From positions 62,001 to 126,000 of the forward strand of contig JBAJFG010000140.1 of NCBI GenBank assembly GCA_037903475.1: DNA of 64,000 bases, read 5' to 3'. Source of the stretch: Ancylostoma caninum (taxonomy: Eukaryota > Nematoda > Chromadorea > Rhabditida > Ancylostomatidae). The position numbers and the translations under genes are program-made. This document shows, piece by piece, positions 45,317-56,500 of the stretch. The first letter of the stretch is position 1. Each line of letters opens with the position of its first letter. The notes beneath the pieces are model-generated. The model was not told the origin of the DNA. It did no database searches and was given only the letters and a program-made list of their open reading frames with translations.

Positions 45317-47002
45317 TGGGCGGAGCTTAAATAGTATTTTCTTCAGATAGATAATTGTAATTGAGGGATAAATGAAAGGGGGACTTTTGAATTTTGCGCG
45401 AAATTATGCAAAGATTCCATAGAATTCATAAGTACACTTAATTTGGACAGTAATTTCCGTCTCATGTGTCCGGCCTATTATTGGTCAATGTCACCAACCA
45501 ATCAGAGAAGAGGAAACTCCACTCGAGGCGTTCTATGAATTCGTTGTTCCTAGGAATTTGGTATCAGCCAGTGGAAACCTGCAAATTACGTATTTCCTCG
45601 TTGAATGTCGAAAATTGTCGAATATGATAAAATCACCAGCGTGGGGACCAGTTCTCGCTGTTCTATTTTCCTGGAAACAGGGTCTCAAGATGCGTTTGCG
45701 CAAAATCTCAAAGCTGAGCAGAAGGCATCACCGGTGTTATTGGGGTGAACGGCAGAAGTTATCAAATTTTAGCTAACCATGACCCTGACAGCTTTAGTAA
45801 CGTGGTCAGTGAGCACGGGGACTAGTTCTCGTCGCTCCATCTCTTCCTCGCAAGAATCCAGTATACTCGTGTTTGATTGTGGTGTCTACGAAAAAAGTAT
45901 AGAGCACATTTTACATCAGCGATTTCTTCAACTTTCTGCTTTTTCTTAAATTGATAGCGATCACGTTGAACTGCTATAATTTTAAAGTGTTTTCAATTAT
46001 AATAGAGTCTGCCGTCTAGATGAAAACAGAGCAAAAATTCTGACGATTCGCTGGTGGTACTATGGTAATACGTACCGTACACTAGTCCAGTTGTACTGTA
46101 GTGAATGTAGCTGTCGACAGCATTAAAAAGCTTGTGAGATAGCTATATTATTGGTCTTTTTCTCATGTTCTGTTAAGTCGTAAGAGAATTTTGCGAGAAT
46201 TTTCCATTTTTTGTGATGTTGAAAAACCGGTACTTACCCAACCACTCCCCCCTTTTTACAACTTTTTCATTTAATTATTTCTATTTCTACACATTTTTTT
46301 CGGTGGATAATCTCGTCAACGGCTTAACGCCTGTTCTATTTTCCTCCATTTGGCGTTCATTTACATTCACACACAAGCGCGCACAGCCACATGCACTTTC
46401 GTTTTATTCGGAGACATTGCGTGCAATCACGACTACCGTATTCCCCACAGTGTTGCCAATGGCTATTCTTAGCTGTTGGCGTTTCTTATTTAATTAATCA
46501 TTCCCTCCGGAGACAGAAATTTCGTCTATGTTTCCGTATGCATACGGTGGTGAATCCCGGATGAAACTCGGGATTTGTAGTTCCTTATAGCTACACTTGC
46601 AACAAGTGCTATTGTAATAGGGTTGTTAATTTTCTCTGCTTCTCTGCGTCTCCCATACTGCATATTTCTCTCAGTTATGAGGTAATTTCGGCGCGGAACA
46701 AAGTGGGCTCGCGGGAGAATTTCCACGAGTTTATTTTGATGTCCTCACGTTTTTGTTTTGTGACAGTTGTCGGCAGAGCACTCACTGCCTTGGAATTTCT
46801 CAGAATGCTGGAAGTTTACATGTTCGAACGATCCTTGAAGTGTACCGTGAAGAGGCACTGCACTTTGCAGTGAGGTGGTAGAGAAACAAAGACATGTAGT
46901 GCAAGTGCCAGTATGGAAAAGTGGCTACAATCATGAAATATTTAATAATTAATAATGGAGAATTTAATATTTTAATATAGGTATAAAATGTAATACTTAT
47001 TA
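45317..47002. other. No gene; CCAAT pair and GC box
   Basis: A GGGCGGAGCTTA box lies at 45,318 and a convergent ATTGG / CCAATCA pair at 45,480-45,504. CTCTGCGTCTC occurs near 46,648. No exon was recognised. Confidence 0.4.
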
Positions 47003-47425
47003 ATATATGTAGTATTTGATAATTTGGAAGCGATACATAATATGAATTGATATACTAGTGCAGCGCGGAAACGAGTGGTAATGTTGTAGTAGTAACAGTA
47101 TGATAATAGTACAATAGTATAGTAATAGTATAATAGCACAATAATACATGTAGTATTTGATAATATGGAAATGATACATAATATGAATTGACTTCCTAGT
47201 GCAGCGCGGAAACGAGTGGTAATGTTGTAGTAGTAATAGTATGATAATAATATAATAATAGTATAATAATAGTATAATAGCACAATAATATATGTAGTAC
47301 TTGATAATGTGAAAATGATACATAAAATGAATTAACATACTAGTTCAGCGCGGAAACGAGTGATAATGTTGTACTAGTAATAGTATGATAATAGTATAAT
47401 AATAGTATATTAGCACAATAAACTA
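47003..47425. repeat. 143-bp satellite, three copies
   Basis: The unit starts at ATATGTAGTATTTGATAAT (47,003), and recurs at 47,146 and 47,289, an even 143-bp spacing. Each unit contains CAGCGCGGAAACGAGTG, the only GC-rich part, and an AT-rich (ATAGTATAATA)n half that drives irregular lengths of the inner microsatellite. Open frames rich in Tyr/Ile/Leu on the minus strand are artefacts. Confidence 0.9.
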
Positions 47426-47455
47426 ATAGTGAAAATATAGTAATAATTGTAATAA

Positions 47456-47730
47456 TAGTACAAAAATAATGTAACACAACTTGTTTGTAGTATCACTAGT
47501 GATGCACATATTCTAATATACATACAATGCAATAGTATGATAATATGTGATATAGTAATACTATAATAATAGTAAAGTAATAGTATAGTAGTAGTAATAA
47601 TAGTGCAATAATATAATAGTATAATAATAATATAGTGGTTGTAATAACAGTATAACAATGATGTAATACAACACGTATGTAGTATTAGTAGTGATGTACT
47701 CGTTCTAATACACATGTAACAATACAAATT
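47456..47730. repeat. 191-bp related duplication, two copies
   Basis: AATGTAACACAACTTGTTTG with GTAGTATCACTAGTGATG at 47,468 and TGTAATACAACACGTATG with GTAGTATTAGTAGTGATG at 47,661 are diverged copies about 191 bp apart, separated by ATAGTATAATA-type sequence. They share the GTAGTATT core with the 143-bp units and are probably the same satellite family. Confidence 0.75.
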
Positions 47731-48760
47731 CACTAATAATTGCCAATAATGTTCACCTCAAAAGTTATTGCTGTAAAATTAATGTAATTATAATTTAATT
47801 ACAGAAACATATGTAGGAGTAGTAGAAGAATTGATCTCGTCTAGATGGCTACCGTAACCATAGCGTGTCTCGCCGCACTGAGCCTTGACTTGTGTACTGC
47901 TTTGTAGGAGTCTTTCGACAAACTACCGTACCTATTCTTGAGCTGTAGCTGTTGTCATCATAACAACATTTGAGCATCAAATATGCATGGTAATTTAGTA
48001 ACCCAATATTTCTTCCTTTCTGCATCATTCTGGTAAGGATTTCTCATCGTAAATGCATCGGAAATGTTCCATTTGTGCAACTTTTTCCAGGTTATGTTTT
48101 CTCTATTGGATGGGGTTTGTCACGGGATTTGATTTATTGGAAAACGGCCAAATTTCAAAAGGAACTGAGATTAAGAAATTTGTCATAACCCACAAGGAAA
48201 AGCGTTTAGCAGAAAAACCAAGCAATATTTCGAAAATATTACCGTAATCATTGTTTTGCGCTAGAGCACATTTGCTTCACAACTCTGAACACACACTTTC
48301 CCATAGTACATTGAGCCGTTTGTGTAAATTTCCGTAAATTCATGTGTATAACAGAGAAGAACACCAATATTTGTGGAAACTAGCAGCCATTTATCAGGCA
48401 GATAAAAGAAGACCCTTCCAGGATCATTTGCTTGAAATGTATGTCGGACAACTGTTACTTTTTTTTGCTGATCACATACCAATCACGCCCCTGCAGCGCT
48501 TTTGCTCACAGTACAGGTAAAAACTGATTCTTCTGCTAACTTCCTGCTCCCCCGGATGTAAACCCGTCACCCCCTGCTCATCAGGACTTCGAATAAGCTC
48601 GTGCAGCACTTAAGCATGTGTTACTCGCCTTCGCACGTATGCAGTCGACAACTTGCTGTCTTTGTCGTTAAGATTTATGTGGGTAATCGTGTATCGGCTA
48701 CATCCCCAGGGGTTTCATTCTGCGTTTGTTGTTGTACTTGACAAATTGTCAACGCATCAC
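47731..48760. other. No firm gene; one unplaced frame
   Basis: A minus frame at 48,261-48,482 contains GRVFFYLPDKWLLVST and VLLCYTHEFTEIYTNG, which reads like protein. It has only an imperfect acceptor (ACATTTCAAG) and ends in a stop. I leave it unassigned. Confidence 0.3.
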
Positions 48761-48951
48761 GTGATGTTTGCGCCGCGGGCCCGAGGGTTTCCGGTGGCGC
48801 GGACTTGTGTGGCTTCGTCGTTGTCGTCTTCGACAACGATTTCGTTGATGTTTTCATTCGAGAAGCGCGGCGCTGAATTGAATGCATCTCGATTGGAGCG
48901 CAGATGAATCGGCGCTCCATCGCCAAGACGTGTACGAGACTTCAAAAACAT
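48761..48951 (-). CDS. Candidate first exon, minus strand
   Basis: From ATG at 48,951 the minus strand reads MFLKSRTRLGDGAPIHL, then RSNRDAFNSAPRFSNENI, NEIVVEDDNDEATQVRA and TGNPRARGANI. It ends in phase 2 at a GTGATG donor at 48,760; the frame meets a stop just after. Codon choice is even, with many C- and G-ending codons, and the acidic/basic pattern looks like a soluble N-terminal region with no signal peptide. The phase fits the candidate exon at 45,227 exactly, across a 3.5-kb intron holding the satellite. No family is recognised. The donor is weak, and the frame stays open a little upstream without another ATG. Confidence 0.4.
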
Positions 48952-49340
48952 CTCAGTCGTAATTGAGACCGGAGTGATGTGTTGTTGGGGGTTAGCTGGC
49001 TTTGTTAGTGACAGTTGTCGCTCTTTTCTGGATAGAGTGATAGTTGCTCTGGGGGACTCAACGAGGGTTTTCTATAGAAATTTTCGGGGAGATTTTCATT
49101 ACAGTAAATGCGTTAGGGAAATACACTTAGGTTCAAATAGTACACTAGATATTTTTGCATTCAAAAATTCGGTTTCGAATAGGTCAAAATTCGGGAACAG
49201 ATTGGAGTGGAACCCTTGTGGAGTGGTAGGGAGGATATGTGCTTTCCATTTTTTTTGTGAACTTTGAATTTTTTCATCGGATCGTGGATTAATATTCAAA
49301 TTGATTAGGTTGTTTGGTTTTTATTCGTCTCTAGGATTTA

Positions 49341-49609
49341 CAGTGGACGGCAATGGCGGTGGCCCATCTGCGGCCTCGAGAAGGACGCAGCGCAACCGCG
49401 CCGCGCGCGCCGGGACCGGTGTCATCTGCTACTGGAATGCTATTTCTAGTCGCTTTCTTCCCGATTTGGTCAGAAATGCTTAAAATCGGGCAGAGAAGCT
49501 CTAAATATAGCATAACAGCAGCAGAAAACATTGTTTACGACGCGGGCGGCGCGGTTGCGCTGCGTCCTTCTCGAGGCCGCAGATGGGCCACCGCCATTGC
49601 CGTCCACTG
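49341..49609. mobile_element. 269-bp MITE with perfect 64-bp inverted repeats
   Basis: The ends CAGTGGACGGCAATGGCGGT ... and their inverted copy match perfectly over 64 bp (49,341-49,404 and 49,546-49,609). A TA lies on each side (49,339-49,340 and 49,610-49,611), fitting the TA target duplication of Tc1/mariner or pogo-type elements (established knowledge). Arms are GC-rich and the 140-bp middle is AT-rich. There is no coding capacity. Identical arms argue for a recent insertion or ongoing homogenisation. Open frames in the arms are by-products. Confidence 0.9.
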
Positions 49610-49702
49610 TACATGATGCGAAATCAGCTGACCTTGTCTTTAAATGAAATCGGGTGAACTAGGGAATAAAAATGAAATATTTCTATTGGTTTATTTCTAG
49701 TT

Positions 49703-49724
49703 TCTTACCTCTATTCTGAAAAAG
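49703..49724 (-). other. Possible 7-nt microexon or splice pair
   Basis: On the minus strand a strong acceptor GGTTTTCTTTTTCAG is followed by AATAGAG and then at once by the donor GTAAGAA. Both sites are near consensus and lie only 7 nt apart. It could be a recursive-splice-like site or coincidence. Confidence 0.2.
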
Positions 49725-51204
49725 AAAACCGCGGTAGAGTTTTCTAACCAGACCTGAGTGCACCAATTCTCTTAACCAAATCAATACGCACATTTTTCAC
49801 TGGCTCGAACCCATGATCATTTGGACTCTGAATTGAACGTGCCCTTTCCGATATGCTTCGTTTAAATCTTTTCAGTGCAACCTACACGTCCGCGCTATTT
49901 ATCCTGGATAAGAAATGCATGTCTTCGCTGGCACACATCACGAGCGTTAATTCATTTTGGCGCATTTATCACGATGTGGGCGGAGCTTCACCGTCGCTGT
50001 TTGATCTTTCACTCGGGCGACTTTCACGCTTTTCGCACATTGTTTTTTTTTTTGAGACAAAGCGGAAAATTCCCGAAATTCCTTGAAATCCTGAGCATCG
50101 AAATTGTTTAAACTACCACAATTTATGCAAAGTAATCTTGATAACTCTACTTTATCTTAGGTGAAATTTGTTGTTGATTGTTGTGCACATCACAGATCTC
50201 ATGCAACAAATAAATGAATAAGTGAATAAATAAATAAATAAATTATCAAATATGTGCCTAAATATTAGAAAAGTAGTTTTATAAGCATTTTGAAACGTTA
50301 TGAGCAGTTCTATGGACGCTCATGAAAATGGAATGGAAAAACTATTCTTAGTTATCGGATCTCAATACACCTAATCAATAATGACAACTATTCAATAAGA
50401 TATTGACATCTGATCGATAAAATATTGTTGTCTTCGATGAGCAATTTTTTTGAATTTCCCCATTGAGTGAAGGGTCTCTTCCAAATTACCTGGACTTCTT
50501 CAATACCTGTGCGGTTTTTCCTGTTTCTGACACCACATAAATATAGTGTCCGAAGGATGAGTCTCGGTCTTTCGGTTCCAGTTCAACCAACTTATTGGGA
50601 TGAGTATGGGCCAATCTCACAGCAGAAATCCTGTATTTGTACCTCTACGACGATTGAAAGTATACTTAGGACCGAATCAGAATAAGATTGAATAACTCGA
50701 TTTATTTACCTATTCATTCAGGACTAGATCCGAGGAACTGAAATAGTGACAAAAGGGGTAGGCCTAGATGCCTCCCCATCGTTCTAGGGATGGTATTGCT
50801 TCCTCTTTTTCCAACATCCAAACTGCAAACTTATTCGAAGTCGAATCCTCGAAGTTCGTATAGATCGATAGGTATCGAATGCATTACTTGGTCCTAACTA
50901 TAGTTGGAAGTTATGATGTGGACGAGTTGTCCAGTAAAAAGTGAAGGGGAGGACAGTGAGACTCCATGAATTTACGTGTTTTGGAAAAGCCAATTATGGT
51001 TGGAAAAAATCCTCGCTTTGCCCTGTCTCTAGGTTATGACACCTATCTATTGATAGAACGTGCTGATCGATTTATTGATTTCTATTTCTTTGAGATCTAG
51101 AGATAGGGTAAAGGTTAATATATTACTATTCAGTATCTGCTGTACTACTCATCAACTATGATCACCTCTGGTCAATTAGCGAGAAGCTGCTGAGCGGGTA
51201 GGCA
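49725..51204. other. No recognisable gene
   Basis: A TAAATAAATAAAT run sits at about 50,205-50,243 after GTGCACATCAC, perhaps another truncated retroelement tail. A GGGCGGAGCTTCA box lies at 49,980. No exon was recognised. Confidence 0.4.
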
Positions 51205-51268
51205 AATTAGTCATAGCAGAGCGTAGAGCTCAACGCTACAACTCAGCTCTACTCGTAGCTGACTAATT
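51205..51268. repeat. Imperfect 24-bp hairpin
   Basis: AATTAGTCATAGCAGAGCG with TAGAGCT (51,205-51,230) faces AGCTCTACTCGTAGCTGACT with AATT (51,245-51,268). After reverse complement they share both ends (AATTAGTCA, GTAGAGCT) with small internal differences. The loop is 14 nt. It is either a mini foldback or an RNA hairpin; nothing else supports an RNA gene. Confidence 0.65.
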
Positions 51269-52625
51269 CAATTGTGCCTGCATCCTTAACCTACGGCGAG
51301 CGATCCTAATTAGTGGAACCAAAGAACGTGTGACAATTTTTCACAAATCCCCTCATCGGACCGTTTGCTTCGAGCGCTCATTGATCTCGTCCTTTGAGGG
51401 CGTGGTTAGCTTAGGATCCTTTAGTTCCATAAAAATGTTTGGGTCGTTTAAATTGGTGTGTTTTGAAGCGAAAATTGGCCGCTAGTCGGAGCTTAGGCTG
51501 TTTCTGTTCGCTCCGCCCACAACTTTAGGTGATCAGTGATCCCCTTGGCTTAGAACATGTTTTGACGCGTCTTAACTCTCGCTCCCATCTGACACGTTAA
51601 AACTAACATGTTCTTACAAGTCAGTAACGATGGCAAGTGTGGTTTACACACAACCAATCCATATATCGATTGCATCCTCCTAGACGAGAACCACTGGTCC
51701 CGCACAGAACACGAATACTAAATCGCTACCCTCAAGTCCCTCCAACTGAATCGTTTCCAATCTTAAGTAGGAAGTGAGTAATGAGCTTAGTGGCAGTGAG
51801 GGAAGTGCAGCTGCTCAGGACTACTGTACCTGGTTACTTATTAGTGCATTCATGGACATTCTGTGCAAAAGTACGTGAGATGTGAGAATATTTTATAACC
51901 TCGATCAAGCGTGGATGAGACGCACCTAGTGTCCTTTTGACGTGAGTCATATTTTGGCGCGAAATTTGAATTTTTGGGTTGTCCCAAGCCAGAACTCCAT
52001 TTCCGTCCAATTTGATCACACTAATTTTCTTTTTTGTGCAATTACGGTCTGGGCGATGGATTCGTCGCCATAAAAAAAGGAACTCTACTTATATGATTTG
52101 CATTCTCTCCACTTTCACATGGGTGGCTTTCACTATAAATAATGTCCTTTTTTAGTTCTCTCTGGGAATACGGTATCCCAATGCTGGCAGTGTATATGTA
52201 GAGCTTTAATGTCAGTCTGCGATTACGTATTTCGCTCCATACAGTACGAAACCATGTAAAAAGTCATAATTTCGAGAGAAAATTCCATTCATCATGAGGA
52301 AGTACTGGACGCTTGTTTGCTATTCTGATGTCTATACTAAAGGTCATTGCGTACAACACCTCACACTTGACGTCAACTTGCGGACAACTGTTTTTAAAAT
52401 AGCTCCGAAGTTTCGTAATCGGATAGTTTTGTTGTTCTAGTGGTGATTCGCAGTCACGCAACATTACACAAATAGTTTCAAAAAACTGCACAAATACAAA
52501 CTCATTCGATTGAACTTATCATACATGCATATGTTATCCTAAAGAGCCCATTTATCTGCGCTAGGGATATCGTAGCAAAAAATTAATTATTGTGAGTAGT
52601 GAAATTACAACATGTTTTTTTCTTC
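51269..52625. other. No recognisable feature
   Basis: No exon or repeat with definable ends was seen. One TGACGTCA lies at 52,368. Confidence 0.4.
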
Positions 52626-52682
52626 TGAATGGATTGATGAATGAATGAATGAATGAATGAATGAATGAATGAATGAATGAAT
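52626..52682. repeat. (GAAT)n microsatellite
   Basis: Thirteen or so GAAT units occur with little interruption, the reverse complement of the (ATTC)n arrays at 25.4 and 32.5 kb. Confidence 0.95.
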
Positions 52683-53253
52683 CGCTTGCACATGCTCATG
52701 GGCGTTGAACTCTGCAGAGATGGATCTGCTCATTTTTCTTTACTTTTAGCACATTGCTATGAAATCCATCTACTGGCACTGTTGCAACGTCTGCGTCTCC
52801 ATAGGTACACACTACTTAGCATCCTCTTCAGTAGATCTGTCACTACTAATAAATCCGGTGAAACAGAGAATTCTCATCATTTTCTATTTTTTTCCTCATG
52901 GATCGATATTAATAGCAATCTATTCCTCGAAGCTATTTGTTTTTGTTGACAAGAACAAGCGGGACTCAGACGAGCGCCAACTATTCCAGATAATGGCCGA
53001 TAAATTTATATGCCTTACGGTAGTGATTAATCGATCAATAACTATCTGGACTATCTGTCTGGACAATTTTCATCATATTATGGAATTTTTTTTAGATTCT
53101 GTGTTGATTTTTCGACTTTTTAGCATTTCCTTATTCATTCAACGGTGCGGAAGAAAATAGTCGTTTATTTTTTCAAATATTATATTCATTCTCTTATTTA
53201 TTACATTTTCTATCGAATAAATTCTCAGTTCATCGTTATTGAAATTTTTGCAT

Positions 53254-53288
53254 CATATATACAACAATTATCATATATACAACAATTA
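53254..53288. repeat. 18-bp tandem duplication
   Basis: CATATATACAACAATTAT is repeated twice in a row with no change until the last bases. Confidence 0.85.
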
Positions 53289-53346
53289 AAGTTATTACAA
53301 CTACTGTACTTCAACGATGACGTCATCATTCTCGAAACATCTGTAT

Positions 53347-53595
53347 AGGGCAATTTATACTGGGTGCGTGCGACTGACGCGCGTGCGTCTATATGATGAA
53401 GAATAGGGCCCAGTCGCATAGCAGTCGCATCGCAGTCGCAGCTGAGACGCACGCTTTTACGGCCTCGCGATGGCCGCGCGTTCGTTTCATTGAGGATGTG
53501 CATGCCGTGTTGACCGGTCTTCAAGGAAAATTCCTTGCAAATGGATGCGTGCGACTGATGCGCGACTGACGCACACAGTTAGTATAAATTACCCT
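53347..53595. mobile_element. 249-bp GCGACTG-family MITE
   Basis: Ends AGGGCAATTTATACT and the inverted AGGGTAATTTATACT match at 14 of 15 positions. A TAT on each side (53,344-53,346 and 53,596-53,598) suggests a 3-bp target duplication. The interior is packed with GTGCGACTGACGC and CAGTCGCA words in both orientations near the two ends, resembling subterminal transposase-binding repeats. It is non-coding. A second, older copy lies at 380-603. Confidence 0.8.
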
Positions 53596-53599
53596 TATT

Positions 53600-56500
53600 G
53601 TGATGCATTAACCATCCCGTCCCTTAAATGGACATCCCCCTGCCGTTTTCACATATCTTCACACTCGCTATTCTTTGGGTTCCCGCACGGAAATTCCTCG
53701 AAAGTTTTCCAACTGCCAAATTTCTCACAAATCCTTTAATACCACTTTGTTTATCAGCGGAAATGCGCATCCCTACATGTTGACATGCTTGCACTGCCTT
53801 TAATAAACACAGTGTCGCTCACGGCCAGTGGGCGTGGCCTATTCCCTCAAGGAATTAAAATATTTTAGGAAAGTATTCGCAGAAATTTTCCCTAGTACTT
53901 ATACTTTGAAGTACTCCCACGTAATCTCGCATATGAGCGCTGTGCGTGTAGAGTGGTTGGCTTTTTGTCGTATTTTTTGGAGTCCATTTAGCTGTGGAAC
54001 GTCTGAAGCGCCTGTTGAGTTAAGTATAAGTGGCTAAATTATGGTTATGGCTTACTCTGCGTCTCTAACCCGTGCTTCCTGGTGCTAGCACTTTTTTGTC
54101 CAAATATCCTGGAACATGTTGGAGAATTTGCCACGAATATTTTCTGAGATGAGGTCCACTTTTTGGAATTTCACAGGAAATTTCCAGGAATTCTACTGAC
54201 TATTTTGATCTCATAACAATTTACCCAAAGAATTTTCTTGGTAAGACAATGCTTCCGGCTCTGTTTCTCTAACCAATGCATCACGACTTTGTTTTTACCT
54301 TTGAGCAGCTGCTGGTATAACTGCTGCTGCTCCGTCAGGATTCCTAGCCTTCGGATATCATTCCTCTAATTTTCCATTGTTGCAAACTTGGCTTTCTTTG
54401 CGTCTCTGACCGTATGCGTAATCTCTCCTATGTTCTTATGGAAATTTCCCATCCAAACTCCACCAAAGTGCTCGACTCCAAAGATAACTTGGTGAAAAAA
54501 GATCAGTTGTCTTCCAGAATTTGGTACATATCCAGAATTATTCCTAGCGACTGTTCGTACTTCTTCAGCTATCCATGTGAAAATTTACCCCCCCCCCCCC
54601 CCTCCTTCCCAACAACTATGCAGCGATGGTTTTCTGAGACGAAGGACGACAGAATTTCGAGAGGTAACTCGGCATCGGATCGGTGATCGGCTTTTCTTGG
54701 AATTTTTCGCCCAGACTCCCCCAGGGGTATTTGGTACCCTGGCAACAAAAATCGTACCCGTTTCGTGTAGTAGCATTGTTCTTATAGGGTTATGGTAAGA
54801 TTACACCAAGAAGCAAAGAGAAACCGTCAATTTTTGATAAGACAATTTCGATCGGAAACGAAATGTTGCTGATAAGCCACAGCTCCGCTTTTTCTGCTCC
54901 TTTCCTTCAAATTCCGATGCCAAAGTACATCTCAATGATGGTCATCGAAAGGGCGTGGTCATCTTATGTTGACCAATTAGACGACGGGGGACGGGTCCAA
55001 GCATTGCTAAGCTGGCCACGCCCACTCACAGTGAATCTATTTTTCATTTACTACATTTTTGTTTACTATGAGATCATGGGACATACGGGTGGTTGGTGTT
55101 TGCTCTGGAAGTATTGGTCCGAGCTATTCATAGGTATCGATTAGCGCCAGTGGATTCATAAAGTACTTTAATAACATTGACGCCCTGACGCCCACTGCTA
55201 TTATACTATTCAATAGCAAAGCGTGGCTGTCAGCCGACAATTTAGCTGCTTTGTGAGCCGCATTATTCCTGAACATGTGACGGTTAGAGACGCAGAGGAA
55301 AAGGCTAACTGTCGGATTATGTTTTTATTCTGTAAAAGTTGCCATATTAGTAACTATTCTTTCTTTTCTGTCTCTCTCTCTTCTGCCTCCATTTCCTTTC
55401 ACAACACCACAAAAATTCTGAGCATTCTGGGAGATTGGCAAGTTCCACCAGCCCATGAGATTTGAGTATTCATTTCTTAACCTCCTACGTCTCTCAACTT
55501 TACGTGCTCTCTCACCACTTGCTTAATGAGACCCCCATTTGCATAGATACCTATTCATCTGCATAGATTTCATGTCTCTCCACTTATTTGTCCTAGAATG
55601 ACGTGGGTATAGGTCTATAGGTCCCAGACAACTTATTCACCAGTCGTAATGAGCCAATGGGGATTGGTTTAGTTTCTTGGTAATGCCCTACTACAGTAAT
55701 ATAATACGATAGTCCGAAAATATACTAGTTCTAATTTCTCATGGTATAAACTACTTAAGTATGTCTGCATTCCATGGTGTTCCACATTAGGAATTCCAAT
55801 AAATCCAGGCCTAGCGCTTTAGAAAAGTACGGTAGTATAATACGGTAATGTGGTTATACATAAGATTGTGATTTATATGTGCAAGTAAAGCTAAATGTAA
55901 TTTGAGTGCTGCTCTGGGCTTCGAAGACCGGGTGAAGGACTAGAGAAACAGTGGTTCACCTCCTGGTGAGTAGGGGACCTAGGCAATCAAACGTCATAAA
56001 ATAAGAATTTACCGAATTAGCCGAGTTTTTGAATGGCTTAGGTGGAATATTTCATATAATAGGCTCGTTGACGTCTGTAGTAAATTATTTGATATTATTT
56101 CCTATTGTAGGGTTCCCACTTTTTTGCCGCGACTTCTTGCAGTCTCTTTCTGCTATCTCGGTTCATTTTTCCATATTTGTAAAGGATCACTTATATTCAC
56201 TGACTCAACCTAGACGCTGAGCTCGGCAACGATCTTCCTAAGCTCCGGTTAATCCGCATATGCAATGTGCGATTTCCGTCTTAGCACAGCGATTAAGTCT
56301 TTACGATGAGGCGCCACCCTGCGACGATCTGACTGACTTGTCGTGGGGTTTCAGAAGGTTTTTTTTCTGAAATTTGAATTTTTTTCATGGTATGCGACCA
56401 CTTCCGCTTGTATTTCTTCCTAGGGATTTTTAAATCCATTTCTCGGCTTTGATTTTTGGTAAGAACAAGCAAAGGTGAGGATGTTTTTTCCTCTGACTCG

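Noticed and set aside
46972..47338. Tyr/Ile-rich membrane protein frames
   Set aside because: Translation of the AT-rich satellite on the minus strand; repeats with the 143-bp period.
47003..47730. CRISPR-like array
   Set aside because: Units are 143-191 bp tandem satellites without short regular repeats and unique spacers, in eukaryotic DNA.
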